From Bugulina stolonifera (Eukaryota > Bryozoa > Gymnolaemata > Cheilostomatida > Bugulidae): a stretch of 64,000 nt of DNA. This document shows positions 15,301 through 30,300 of this stretch, piece by piece. The DNA lies in assembly GCA_935421135.1 (NCBI GenBank), contig OW285189.1, positions 25,174,298 to 25,238,297 on the forward strand. Direction: 5' to 3'. Positions within the stretch are counted from its first letter, which is position 1. The number at the start of each line of letters is the position of its first letter. Both the position numbers and the translations under genes were made by a program. The notes below the pieces were generated by a model. The model did no database searches. It was not told the origin of the DNA and saw only the letters and a program-made list of their open reading frames with translations.

Positions 15301-18300
15301 ATGTTTCTGCTATTGTGTTTGTGAGACTTGGCCATATTGGGAGCGTCATTGATTCAACTGAGTTATGCTGTCCCATAATATTGCATACGATATTGTGGTA
15401 ATAATTACTTGCTTTCTATGCAGGTTGCAACCACTCTGTGATTACCTACTCCCTTGAGGGTGATCAAGCTTCACTGCTCGGGTTTGGCATCAATCCAAGA
15501 ACTGGCGAAGTTTTCAAGAAGCCTGGAGTGGCCGAATTGAATATAAACTTATTCAATCTAAGGTATATCAAGTCCTCTTTCTTAATCAGATTTATTTTAA
15601 TTATCCAGGGACTCTGAAATTAAATAAACAAACAAAAATGCCATGACCAGGATTCGAACCTGGGTTTTCGCGGCCACAACGCGAAGTACTGACCACTATA
15701 CTATCATGGCTTGATGGGAAGGTTGATTATTACTTCATGATTGGTCTTTAATTCTTGGAATTCTGGCTCATGGACTGGAAGTTGCTAATGGTGTCCACAA
15801 TCAGCAATGATCACCATTACTAAGTACATGTATAATGCTACTATGGTTGACTGATCATTATATACTATAATGTAGTTTGGTGCACTATTGTTACAGAGTA
15901 AGGGCTCGGGATAATGGGCAGCCTCCGAGGTCAACAGAGAGAACCTGTGTCATCCGGCTGAATGGAACCAACTCTGTACCCATAGTCATCTCCCCTGCAG
16001 GTCCATTCAATGGAGTAGTCAATGAGACGGACTCCATTGGATACAGAAGTGGTCTGCAGATTCCACGCACACCTACAGGTAGCACTTTCACTGATGTACA
16101 CTAGATCTGGTTGGATATGCTACTTTTCAAACATTGATCTTAATATAAATGAAAATGTCATGATCAGGATTCAAATATGAGTTTTCGTGGCCTCAACAAG
16201 AAATACTAACTACCATGCCATCATGACCTTTTGGAGTTGGCTACTCTTGGCCCTTCTATGGGCTTCTTCGTTGTAATTCAGGTGCTTTGATTGCCTTTTG
16301 CTGTGCCCTCAGAACAAATAGTCATGTCTAGCAGCGTTATTAGTCATATATTAATGGGTGTAGTGCAGTCATATCTCTGTCTCTTCCATGCAGTCGGCAC
16401 ATACTTGAGGTTAGTCGGTAGTCACGACTGTTTCTACATCGACCCAATGAGTGGTTATATACATGTGAAGGCTTACCTAAAGAGTTCACTCTGCTCTGCC
16501 GACTCCTACACCTTCTATGTGATCGCTGAGGACTTGAGTCGACCTCCCCGTCAGTCTAACCAAGTCAGAGTCACCATGCAAATCAGAAGATATAGTCTTC
16601 CAATCATAGCTAACCTACCATCTAATGTTACTATTGGTATGTACTACATAGTCCTCCAATCATAGCTAACCTCCCATCCAATGTTAATCTTGGTATGTAC
16701 TATATAGTCCTCCAATCATAGCTAACCTACCGTCTAAGGTTTCTATTGGTATGTACTATATAGTCCTTCAATCATAGCTAATCTACCATCCAATGTTACT
16801 CTTGGTATGTAGTCCTCCAATCATAGCTAACATGCTATCTAGATTCAGTCTGTGTCATGCACTTTTCTATATCTCTATTATATTAAAATTAAGTAGACAA
16901 CAATTTGAAATGCATTTTGTGTTATGTAAAAAATACATTAGCTTTCAAGGAGATGTTTTGGAGACGAGTTGATGTTTTGTTAATGATGTTGGATATATTG
17001 ACCCTCCATAACGACTTCACAGATTGGGCCAGGTTGATTCTAGTAGGCTCAGATACTATGCTATATAGTCATACTGTGTTTATACTCTCACTTAGATTGT
17101 GACTATGAGGGGACGATTATCACACTGAGCACTAGTACTACAGGCTCTGTGACCTATCAGATACTAGGGGTAGGTGCTGCTGCCAACCACTTTGTTATAG
17201 TCAACAACCAAGTGAGGACAACTTCAAGTCTCAGAAGTAATTGTAACTCGGACTACCAACTGTACATTAGGGCTATTGACCAATCAGGTTAGCTCATACT
17301 GAGGTATTGACCAATCAGGTTAATTATTCTACACTGTATGATCAGCTGGCAACATGCTGTAACTGCTTCACTTTACCAACTTCAATTTGACCTAAAGGAT
17401 GTATGCATATATTTTTGTGTGTATACGTGTAATGATGAAGTGAACTACTTTCCAGGTGGATATGCAGAAGGATGGCTGTACGTATTCATTCGCAGAGTTG
17501 CCCCACCTCCACCTACACCCAATACATTCAGCGTCACCATATACGAGGATCAGATGCTCTACCAAAGTATCTTCCTGTTCTCTAGCCTGGGTTCTGGTGT
17601 AGTGTACAAGGTGACAGGCAGGAACAGCGCTGACACCTTCTTTAGTACATTGGATAATTCACTTGTGGTGATCAGGTCTCTTATCTCAAGGAATTTTGGA
17701 CAGGATGTGTAAGTAGGATAGCAGTATATCTATGAGTAGCACCCTGTCAAGGCTCTCCACTAAAATAGGCCACAGGTTTGGAATTGTTTTGTCTCTAATT
17801 CAGTGTTTATCTTCAATTTTATTGGCTGTCACTGGTTATCCTAAATTTGATTTACTTAGATGTGGTTCTTCCAGGTTAAATGCAGGACAACTCCAACTGC
17901 CTATCTGTAGTTATCATGACTGTTTTAAGATGTAGTTATTTCATGTGACATTAGTGTTCATGTATCAACTCTTTCCTTGCATATTGCATGACATCAAAGT
18001 TTGTCTGTACATTCGTGTAACTGTAGCACATGCTTGTTGCAGTTTCACCATCACAGTGAGGGCATGTTATGAGCGCCCCCAACTGGTGTGTTCTGAGCCT
18101 ATTGAAGGAACTGTTACTGTTAGAACAAATAGCTGCCCTACTTACACTGGTTTAGCACAAGCCACTATATCTCCTAACCTAGGAACTGGGGCTAAAGTGT
18201 TTGCCCTGACTATTCAAGATCCTGATCAGCGTGACGCCGGCAAAGCCAGTTTTCAAATTATCGGGGATGGGGCCTCTACCAGAGACTTCACTATAGACGC

Positions 18301-21300
18301 TAATGGCGACATTAGAACTCAGGCTACCTATAGAGATAGCAGTGCATCACTTTACAATGTACAGATAATTGTGAGGGATAATTCTGGCTATAGCCCTTGT
18401 TTCTTACCAGTAAATGTCAAACTTATTGTGGAGAGGAACAATTACCGACCCCAATTCTCAAACTCTTCTAGCGAATATACAGTGCTGGAGACTCTGGCAT
18501 TTAACAAGGAGATTGTCACTCTGAGGGTAAGAAATAAAATTTTAACAGTATAACTCTAAATGTGAGTGGTGTAAAGTGTAGTTATATTGTATTATGTTAT
18601 GAAAAAATACATAGCGTTGTATCCATGAGCACTCATGTTATATTGTGAATCATAATAAGAAGTTGTCCTCTCCCATGGGCCGAGATTCTTGGGAGAGGAC
18701 AACCTCCTGATAGGAACAATAGCTGTTGATCAGTGCCCAGAAAAATGCAATGTGGTTATTGTTACTCTATAGTGTACATGTAATTGTGTAATTCTATACT
18801 ATACCTGTAAATACAGTTTATTCTGAAAGTCAGGTAAGTGCAATGGAAATCTTACTGTCGATGTTGTTTTTATGACATCATAATGAATTATCTTGATCAA
18901 CTCGTGCATGTATCTGTGCTGCTGTGCTGCTTGTAGGCAGTTGATGGAGATTCTGCTGCCCCACACAATACTGTTAGATACTCCTTGTTGAACAACTTTG
19001 ACCAGTTCTTGATGAACCCATTGAGTGGTAAGCTGGAGCTTAGGAGGAGCCTGGTGGGCACAGGTATAGACAGGTGAGTGTGTAGTATAGACAGGTGAGT
19101 GTATAGTATAGACAGGTGAGTGTATAGTATAGACAGGTAAGTGTATAGTATAGACAGGTGAGTGTATAGTGTAGACAGGTGAGTGTATAGTATAGACAGG
19201 TGAGTGTATAGTATAGACAGGTGAGTGTATAGTATAGACAGGTGAGTGTATAGTATAGACAGGTGAGTGTATAGTATAGACAGGTGAGTGTATAGTATAG
19301 ACAGGTGAGTGTATAGTGTAGACAGGTGAGTGTACAGTGTAGACAGGTGAGTGTATAGTATAGACAGTGAGTGTATAGTATAGACAGGTGAGTGTATAGT
19401 ATAGACAGGTGAGTGTATAGTATAGACAGGTGAGTGTATAGTGTAGACAGGTGAGTGTACAGTGTAGACAGGTGAGTGTATAGTATAGACAGGTGAGTGT
19501 ACAGTATAGACAGGTGAGTGTATAGTATAGACAGGTGAGTGTACAGTATAATAGACAGGTGAGTGTACAGTATAGACAGGCGAATACATAGTATAGACAA
19601 TAGCTGCCTTTCTCTGACTGTAGGTATGTGATAAGAGTGAATGCGTATGACCTTGGACTACCACAGAAAAACTCTTCAGAGTACACTGTTGTACTTCACG
19701 TGATCAGGAATAAGTTTGCTCCAAAGTTCTCCAACTCTCCGTACACATTCTATGTAAACCGTACAGCCTCAGTGGGTAGTTCTGTGGGCAGTGTGACCGT
19801 AGTAGATATGGACACTGTCTATCCCTTCAATGTATGGCGTCTCAGTGTAACCGGTGATGGAGTTGCCGCTGGATATTTCGGACTAAGACAGAATGGTGAA
19901 ATCTTTGTTAGAGCAGATCTGAGGAATGCAGGAGATGGGGAGTACTTGTATGTCTATTACATATATTTCCTTTTACAGTCATTATAGTCGTGTTACACTA
20001 CAATAGTATCAAGTGTTGTACCATATGTGTGATTTTTTGTGAGTGATGAATAGAATCGTCTGCTCCTGTGAAAACTGGACAGACAACTCCTCACCTTCTA
20101 TACCCATTTCTCACTTGCAGGTGAAGTTCATAATTTTTATAATGTTTCAATTTGTATCTAGTTTGAGGGTCACCGCCATGGACTTTGGGCAGCCTAGAAA
20201 GACAAATGAGACACTGGTGAGATTGATACTGCAGAGTAACACTGTTCCATGTGCCAGCTCCGATACATATGATGGAATTATGCTAGAAACTCTGGCCATT
20301 GGTAAGAAGCACGATTACGAATGTCATAGTTAATTCATACTCTATATTATTTCATGAAAACATTTGTGCTTTGTTATAATAATGCACAAGATCTAGTCAA
20401 AATTTTGGAAAAAATACAGTAAGAATAGGTGCTGATATCACTGGTGACAAAATTATTGGCAGTGGTGGGATTTAAACCCACGCCTCCGAAGAGACTGGTG
20501 CCTTAAACCAGCGCCTTAGACCGCTCGGCCACACTACCTAGGTTACATACCACACTATCAATGTTACGTACCACACTATCAATTTTACGTACCACACTAT
20601 CAATGTTACGTACCACACTACCTACATTACATACCACCACTACCTATGTTACGTACCACACTACCTATGTTACATACCACACTGCCTCGTTACGTACCAC
20701 ACTGCCTATCTGGTCACATTCCTCAGATCTTTTAGACCTCTGTGGTCTCATATCCAAATGTCTTGATTTCTGAACTGTGACGATGGATAGTATTTATCAG
20801 ATTTGCATTTCTGTCCGGTTTAGGTGTACCGTTCATTGTTCTGAATAACTCACAGCCCAGTCAAGTTCGATACAGCATTGAACCAATGCCATTCTTTCCT
20901 TCACATGTCAACTATGTGTATGTTACACCCAATGGAGAGGTCGTGTTGAGTCGACCTTTATGGAGCACCTCTTTCTCAGCACTACAGTTTATTGTTAAAA
21001 GACGTCACGGAACGACGGAGTGCGCTACCCATGTTACTATGGCTATCAGACGTAACCTCTATACTCCTGTTGTTATACCTGGTCAAAGAAACATCAGTAT
21101 GTATTAGCTTGCTTGGTTGGTATCAATGTGTGTGTATGTACATGTATGTAGCATTACAGCTTCTGCTTGCCCAATTAGCGTTATAAATTACTAGAGAAGA
21201 TGTGTTTTGTAACATAGCAAGGGTTCCATGGTGTAATGGTCAGCACTCAGGACTCTGAATCCTGCGATCCGAGTTCAAGTCTCGGTGGAACCTACATGAT

Positions 21301-24300
21301 TGTAGTACTTTTTATAAAACAATACAAATATTTTAGATACCATTAGTGAAGAGACGAAGAACTGTGTGTGGACTGTGGTGGCGACAGATGCAGACACTGT
21401 AGCTGAGTTTGGTAAACCCTCTCTCAGATACTACCTTGTGGGAGACTCCATAGCAACCAGGTAGCTGTTAGTTTCCTCTGTAAATGTAGATATGCTCATC
21501 TCACTCAAACCATTAGCAGTTCTTGTATCTAAGTGTTTGATGTGTTATGCTGAGAGTCTATAACTCGGACTCTTGTTTCAATCAACACGATACACATTAC
21601 AATCGACTAGCCACTGTAACTACTGTACTACCCACTGTAACTACTGTACTAGCTACTGTAACTACTGTACTAACTACTGTAACTACTGTACTAACTACTG
21701 TAACTATTGTACTAACTACTGTTACTACTGTACTCACTACTGTAACTATTGTACTAACTACTGTAACTACTGTACTAACTACTGTAACTATTGTACTAGC
21801 TACTGTACTAACTACTGTACTAACTACTGTAACTACTGTACTAACTACTGTAACTACTGTACTAACTACTGTAACTACTGTACTAGCTACTGTAACTACT
21901 GTACTAGCTACTGTAACTACTGTACTAGCTACTGTAGCTACTGTACTAACTACTGTAACTACTGTACTAACTACTGTAACTACTGTACTAGCTATTGCAT
22001 TGTAATGTAGATACTTCCAAATTGATGAACTAAGTGGTGCAGTGTGTATCAGGGAAGGGCAGACGCTTGACAATATTATAGAACGGTATGTTCTACAAGT
22101 GAGGGTGGAAGATGGAGGTATACCTAGTAAGGTAAGATCTAGGGCTAAAGCTAGATGAAAGCCTGTGGCTAGGTTAGTGAACTGTAGCATACATGTATAT
22201 GAGGATTTCACTGCATTTGTTCTATGTTTTGGCAGCCATAGATTGAATGGGAGGAAGATGTGTATATGTATGTACATAGGTGTGTATATGCGTATGCACA
22301 TGTGCATATGTATGTGTATTATATATAAAGTATCCCTTCAGTTCAGTTCATATTGACTTGTTCTAATGTATATTTTAAATATGATATTTACTTGTATATT
22401 ACACAGTTAATGTATAATTGTTGTAATTTATGGCTGACTAGGATAGCCTACTAATACTACAATTGATGTAACATGAAACGTAATCACTGGTTTTCCATAA
22501 TTCAAACATTTTTTAGAAGTTTAAATAGTGGCGTCTACAAATTGGTTCATTTGTCTGTCTAGGGTGAATGGCTGCTCACTAAAGGTACACCAGTCTGTAC
22601 CAGTCGTATGTTTCGACCTTTCCCATGCAAGTTGTCTGGCTGTTTGTTCACTCTATATACATGTATATGCCATGCATACCTCAATGTTTTGACCATCTGA
22701 AGTGCTGTTCACATTCTCACACAACTAAAAGCTGAAACTATTCGTTAAACAAATTGTACTGGAGAGAAGTTATTAGTCCCATCCTATGTAAACAGGGCTT
22801 TAGAGTGTGTGTATGATATTCCTATAGGTCGGAACAGGAGAGGTGATAATCATAGTAAAGAAGAACAACTACCCTCCTACATTCACACATGACCGTTACA
22901 CAGTTAACATCTCGGACTCTCATCCACCTGGTACTCAGGTCATCCAAGTTGAGGCCGTAGACAACGATGTCAGTCCGCCATATAACTCTATTAGGTACTG
23001 TGTACATATTACACGATGTATGTTCCACATATTACACTCTGTATGTTCCACATATTACACTCTGTATGTTCCACATATTACACTCTGTACATTCCACATA
23101 TCACACTCTGTATATTCCACATATTACACTCTGTATGTTCCGCATATTGCACTCTGTATGTTCCACATATTACATTTTGTGAATGACAGGTATTATCTAG
23201 AGAGTGGTGGTGTGGTAGAAGAGACTTTCTATGTGGACGATAGAAATGGGCGCATCATACTCAGAAGACGAGTAAACGCTGGCGAGTCATATAGCCTGCT
23301 AATGCGAGCCCAAGATGGCGGTCAGGTTCCTCTTAACAGCACTGTCCATGTCACAATCAATGTGATAGCCAGCCAAGGAGAGCTTATATTTGGTATGAAC
23401 ATCTCAGCTGGCATCAAGTTATTTCTCTAACACTTGTTCTTGACACACTCTTTAGATCACATTGCCATCCATAATAACCACACCTCCCTCTGTTTACTTG
23501 TGTAGGCACATACATTGTAAAGGTGGACGAACAGGAAGAGGTTAATGAGGTCATAGCCATTGTGACAGCATACCCTGGTAATAACATCCAATATCAGACA
23601 ATCGGTGACGATGCTGATTGGCAGTTTTTTGATGTGAGTATCTACAGATAGCATTAGATAAATTTGGTACAAAGTTTTCCAAGTCAGTATCAACAACCAC
23701 TAATGTAAATGTTTAGATTGGTATGTTGGGTAATAATGAAACAAAATGCCATGACCAGGATTCGAACCTGGGTTTTCGCGGCCACAACGCGAAGTACTAA
23801 CCACTATACTATCATGGCTCAGTTGTTTCTTCTCATCTTATCGACAGTGTCACCGTTCTGAGATGTGCTGATAAGATTTAATGGTTTACTTCCTATTTTT
23901 AATAGATAGTTCTCTTATTTTTGTAATGCAATTATGTATGTTGTTTTTTATAAATACCTCAGTAAGACTAATAATAATAGTATAATATAGAGGCTTCCAT
24001 AAAATGGGCCGACCCTAGTCAAAGTCATTTAGTTTTCACACGGATTTACTCTGCTATATTTGTGTTTCTAATTCTACAGATTAACTCTGCAACTGGAGCT
24101 GTGACATTGAGTCGTCTGCTATCTACTGATACAGAACAGCGTTCCCAGTATGTGCTGGACATACTCGCTACCCGGCCAAGTGACGGAGCTACTGCTAGTG
24201 GAAGAGTTGTTGTCACAGTGGTTAGGAATATTAGTCCACCAAGATTTGTCAACACACCATACTCGGCTAATATCTCTGTTGATACTGGAATAAGTACGTC

Positions 24301-27300
24301 ACATACTCATACTTGTCATATATATAAGTTTAATGAGAAGTAAAATTAATCAGAATTTAGATGTTATCCTTTCTGTGTGATGTCAGAGAAACTTCCTGTT
24401 TCATCTACTATTCAGAATATGGAACTGTAAAGCCCCAGAAACACTGTAGAGACGTATCAAACTTGTGCACTTTCCACCATTAATACTGTAGTATTGGTTA
24501 GTTAGATACATGTATATGCCTATGATGACATCATATCCTGTATATAGATGAGCGGGCGTTTGGCGGAGTGCTGGCGGTAGATGATGATAGTGATGATCTG
24601 GTATACACTCTCACTTCTCAATACTTCTCTATCCACCCTTCTACCGGTTTGATTGTTGTAGCAAAGTCTTTACTCGACTCACCCACAGGTCTGTTCCTCG
24701 GTCAATACACCGCACTTTCCTCACACTGGGTTACATTTGATTTACGTTACTGTTAATACATTTGATTTACGTCCACTGTTAATTCATGTGATTTAATGAT
24801 GTTCTAGATTGCATAACGTCAGCTGTTTCTGTATCGGATGGAAAATGGACTGTTACCGAATCAGTTGTAATCTGTCTAACCGGAAGCAACCAACGTCCCT
24901 ACTTTGTTAATGAGCCATATATTAGAGAGGGTGTAGCTAGCACCGTCCCAAATAATAGTGTGATACTGCAAGTTGAGGCTAGGGATGATGATAAACAGGG
25001 AACCATTGTTTACCAGGTAAGTAGTCTCTGTAGAGAGCAGTCTGTTATCTTTCAATCTTGGCAGGACTGCTGGATCCTCGCCACTGGACTACCATGGAAT
25101 GTGCTCAGAAACGGAAGAGATCAAATTAAGGTTTTTAACTGCAGCTGTATTTGAAACGAGTTTTAATGCCTCACTACTTTGACCTAGTGAGCTCTTTTTA
25201 TTTCCTTAATGCCATGGCCAGGATTTAAATGAGGGTTTTTGCGGCCACAACATGAAGTGCTACAGCTGCTGCTATACTGTCGCTTACAAAACTCTTGTTT
25301 TCTTCTGCCAGACCACCGAGTTAAGCTATGCCGCCAAGTTCTTCTACGTGGACGCTAACGGCAAGGTGAAGGTGAAGGACTCTGCTGGTCTATCGTCTGA
25401 CGGTGCTGACCTCTACACTATGCAGATTACTGCTCATGATTCAGCATTCCCTCAGATGAAAGCAGTTACCTTTGTTACTATACGTGTGGATAGGAACCCC
25501 AACTCCCCCCAGTGGACAGTGTCCAGCTACGTATTCAATATAAACGACAGGTACTAAGCGCGCTATTATGATATATTATTCAGGTAGAGAGGGACTTGTA
25601 ACTTGAAATTATACAAATTGTACTGTTGCCATGAACACAAATAACCTACAAGAGATAATAATTATTTCTTGTACCACAAAACATCATTATAACTTTGGAG
25701 TTATACGCTCTTTGTAATTATTATGAAGAGAGTATAACTCTAAAGTTATAATGATGTTTTGTGGTACTAGTGTGTCATGGCTGTGTTGAGTATGTACAAC
25801 ATAATACTTCCGTCTCTCAACAGATACTTCACAGGTCAGCAAGTGGGACAGGTGGAGGCTATGGATGTAGACGGAGACATCATTGTGTACTCTTTGGTGT
25901 CAGAAGTCAGTGACTGGTACTTCATAGATAACTCTGGTATAATCTATCTGATCCAATCTTTGAGAGGCACGACTGATAACAGGCATGTGCTCACTGTAAC
26001 TGCTACAGACAGGGGCAATCCTCCAAGATCTGCTAACGCCTCTGTAAGTCTCATCTACATGTATCCACATGTATCTCAACCCTGGTTGTTGACACAAGTT
26101 GGTAGACGTGTAAATAGTTTCGAATAACACATGTTGGGAGGTAAATCAATCGAGTGAATACAACCTTATTTCAACAACTTGAGAAATTCAATGTTTTCTC
26201 TCATTACTTTTTTCTAGTTCATTGTAAAAACTCTAGAATTGTTATAAGAAAAAAAATGCCATGACCAGAATTCGAACCTGGGTTTTCACGGCCACAACGC
26301 GAAGTACTAACCACTATACTATCATGGCTTGCTTGTTTCTTGACTTCATCTTGTTGGCGGTGTCAGCGTATGTGAATTAATGGTTTCCTTCCTATTTTAA
26401 ATTTTTCATGTTTGAACTGAATACATATTACAGCGTTTGTAATGCATCACTAAACACTCAGAGTACAAATAAACTAATTATGTACAGTTTATTGTTATGG
26501 TGGTTTACGTGGAAACACTATTTATGTTAATTATGTTTAATTATTGAATGACACAAGCATAATAGTACAGCATACTATGTACACTTTGTACATAGTATGT
26601 ATGATGTACATGTATGATGTGCATGTACATCATACATGTACATCATACACGTACATCATACATGTACATGTACATGTATGATGTACATGTAAATGTTTTA
26701 TCGTTGTACATTATATTTAGGGAATACTGTTCAAAGAGACAAGTAAGTCAGAAAGTATATACACTATCTAAGTTACTACATGTATGCGTATACATTGTAC
26801 CAATGCTTCAGGTAATAGTAAATATTGAGAGAGATGAAGGAGCCCCAGAGTTTCAGGGTCTTCCATATGTTAAACCTGTGGACCACAATTACCCTGTCAA
26901 CTCAGTGGTGACGGTAGTTAGAGCTGTAGACGCTGACCTCAAGGGAGAGCTGATATATGAAATAGTTGGCGACGTGCCATCAACCAGCTTCTTCTCTCTG
27001 ACAAATGAGAAATCAGGAGAAATTATACTTCAAAACAATCTCAAGATGGATGCCTTCAACACCATTCGGTAATTTATTGTGACATTTTATGGAGTTGTCT
27101 CTTGTAAACTGTCAACCCAGACTACAGTTTGTTATATCCCTGTTGTTTTAGTAATTGTCTTATCATGGGTGAAGTAATTGCCATCTCTCATTGTGGAGGC
27201 AACTCCATAAATTATGTGATAATATAGCATGTTGAATTCATTCAGACTTTCGACAGGGGGAAATAACTCTTAATTACCTCTTGTATTTTAGATATCATTT

Positions 27301-30300
27301 AATTATTTCATCAGAGTATGTGATATCACTTCTCTACTATTTACTATTACTGTGTATACTTAAATATGTTCAGGTGATAGACTTGTTTCTACCTTGTAGA
27401 TATATATTGCGGGTGGTAGCATATGATAGCGCTTACCCTGACAACAGAGCTACAGCTACAGTTACTATAGATGTCAATAGAAACCCCAACCCTCCAGTTG
27501 GACCTCTCAGCTATGTTTTCAACATCTCTGTGGGCGATCCTATTGGACAAACGGTATGTCATGTGGTAAATTAGTACTGAAGTGCAGCATGTGCCACTCA
27601 ATCAATAGTTTCTCTAGAGTCTAGACCAATACTTTATAATGTAATTCAATATCCTATACCATATAACATGTGTAACAGGTGGTTGACATAGATACTCTAT
27701 ATCATACAACATGTGTAACAGGTGGTTGACATAGATACTCTATATCATATAACATGTGTAACAGGTGGTTGACATTATATACTCTATATCATATAACATG
27801 TGTAACAGATGATTGACATAGATACTCTATATCATATAACATGTGTAACAGGTGGTTGACATAGATACTCCATATCATATAACACGTGTAACAGGTGGTT
27901 GACATAGATACTCTATATCATATAACATGTGTAACAGGTGGTTGACATAGATACTCTATATCATATAACACGTGTAACAGGTGGTTGACATAGATGCTAC
28001 AGATGCTGACAATGACTCACTCACATACACCATGCTACCAGAAACTGCCGGAGATGCTGCTACATACTTCTACATCTACCATAATACAGGTCGGGTGGTG
28101 CTCATACGCCCCCTTCCCAGCAACTACAACAAGGACTTTGACTTCCAAGTCAGAGTAACTGATGACGGAAATCCCTCCAAGTCATTTGTTACTTCACTGA
28201 AAGGTATCTCTATCTAAAAAATTCTGAGTAGATTGGCATTTGATTTGAAATATAATTTAATGTATTCAAGATAATATTATTGTTAGCAACATAATGTACA
28301 TTTATGCGTACCTACAATGTAATTGACAATTTTTTAGGGAAAACTACATAATGCGATACTACAATCATATTATAATGTCTGTCATTTTTGTTTGAAATAG
28401 ATATTTTGTTTGTAGGCTGTTCCATTCTATATCTAATTATTTGCACCATGTACATGTATGTGTATGTGTATACTGTATGTGTATACCGTATGTGTACACT
28501 GTATGTGTATACTGTATGTGTACACTGTATGTGTATACTGTATGTGTATACTGTATGTGTACACTGTATGTGTATACTGTATGTGTATACTGTATGTGTA
28601 TACTGTATGTGTATACTGTATGTGTATACTGTATGTGTATACTGTATGCAAATTCTTGCATCTTCTCTTGCAGGTTTTGTACTCAAATGTTCGCTGACCA
28701 TTGGTCAATCATCATACGTTGGCAATGTTAACGACTTTGATTCCATTGGCACATCAATAGTGACCATTCATGCATTCGGCAGTGATGGAATTGTCTACTC
28801 TCTGGCTGATGTGAGCCTAGCAGCGACCTTGTTTGAGGTCACTAGTTCTGGTGAAATCAGAGTAAAGTCTGACTTGAAGGATGATGGAGCTCAAACCTAC
28901 ACATTTGATGTAACAGCTACGTCTGCACAGTGCTCAGTATCCACTAGTGTAACCATCCGAGTAAATAGAAATGTCCACCCTCCGGTGATAAATGTCTATG
29001 GTAATATATGCAGTATATCTATAATATAGCTATCACGCTGTCTGATTTATGTTTATAAACAACAAATGATTACGTTCTCTCTTAAATACTCGTATGTTAG
29101 TAACTTAGTTGGTTGATTTACATGTATCTTATTAATTTATATTTACCAGCAGTTCATAAATTGATTTTTATTGTAGGACTAGACTCTATGGTCACCACTA
29201 TTAATGAAAGCACTCCAGTATTCACCGTCCTGTTCAGATTTAACGCCACGGACAGAGATGGTGATGATATCACCTTTACCTTAGCCTCGGCTGGTGGCAA
29301 CAATGCTCTCGTTTACTTTTCTGTCTCACAGACCGGCAATCAAGGCACTATCTCAGTCAGACAAGATCTAAGGCTAGATCGACCTACTGCATTGTATACA
29401 ATGAGATTGTTGGCCAGTGATGGTGCGAACACTGGCTCCGCCCCTGTCACAGGTAAACTTATATTGGTTTAAAATTGTCCTTTCTTGACTTTCATAAGCT
29501 CATAATACACCATCTAAATACTGGTAAAAATCACTCTACAATTGTGTATGTGTTTACAATGTTTACAATGTGACTTTTGGAATTTTTATTGTAACTTCAT
29601 AATTTTAATAAAAAAACATCTTCCCAGGCGGAGATTCTTCCCGACGACGGTAGTGTAAAGGGGAGGGGAGGTAGCGCCGTTTCCTAACCATTAGACCACC
29701 TGGGAGCTGTTAGTCACCGACTTTCTTCTGATGAGTTCCGTTGTTAGGAACTGTATTCCTGAGACTTAAAGAAGTAGCTCTGTGGAAATGTATTACCCTT
29801 CTATATTTTCTTATAGTTAATGTTGTAAGAGATCAGTATCCACCAGCATTCCTTAGACTGAGTTACTCAGCTCTGGTGTTGGAGAACGCTACCGTACCCT
29901 CCTTACTCTCTGTACCCGACTTCAAGGCTGTAGACCCAGATCTAAACGGTAGGATGATTTACCGAGTGGTGAACGAGGACTTAGCCTTTGTTTTCTTTGG
30001 TTTGAATGCGGACAACAGGCCGATAGTAAAGAACTCTCTCACACAAGCACCAAGTAACCAATATACGGTGAGCACATGCTAGATACGCTAAAGTAGAATA
30101 ATGTGCCGTGATGAACTATTAACCAAATTGTAGCAAATCCTAACCACTGTAGCAGCAGCTTTACCACTCAGTGAATGTCCAATAAAACACTCAATACAAT
30201 GTAGGTAATTGGTACGTGTTATAATATACTGATACTTCGCTTTGCGATGATATGTACATTGTACATTTATATTGCAGTTGAGAGTTGAGGCTTTTGATTC

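Noticed and set aside
15011..15401. Open frames across the tRNA-Leu region
   Set aside because: They run through a minisatellite and a tRNA gene; no protein signal.
18799..19686. Minus-strand open frames of 186-295 codons
   Set aside because: They are the reverse complement of the 21-bp splice-donor array.
21547..22307. Long frames on both strands
   Set aside because: Products of the 21-bp minisatellite in intron 29.
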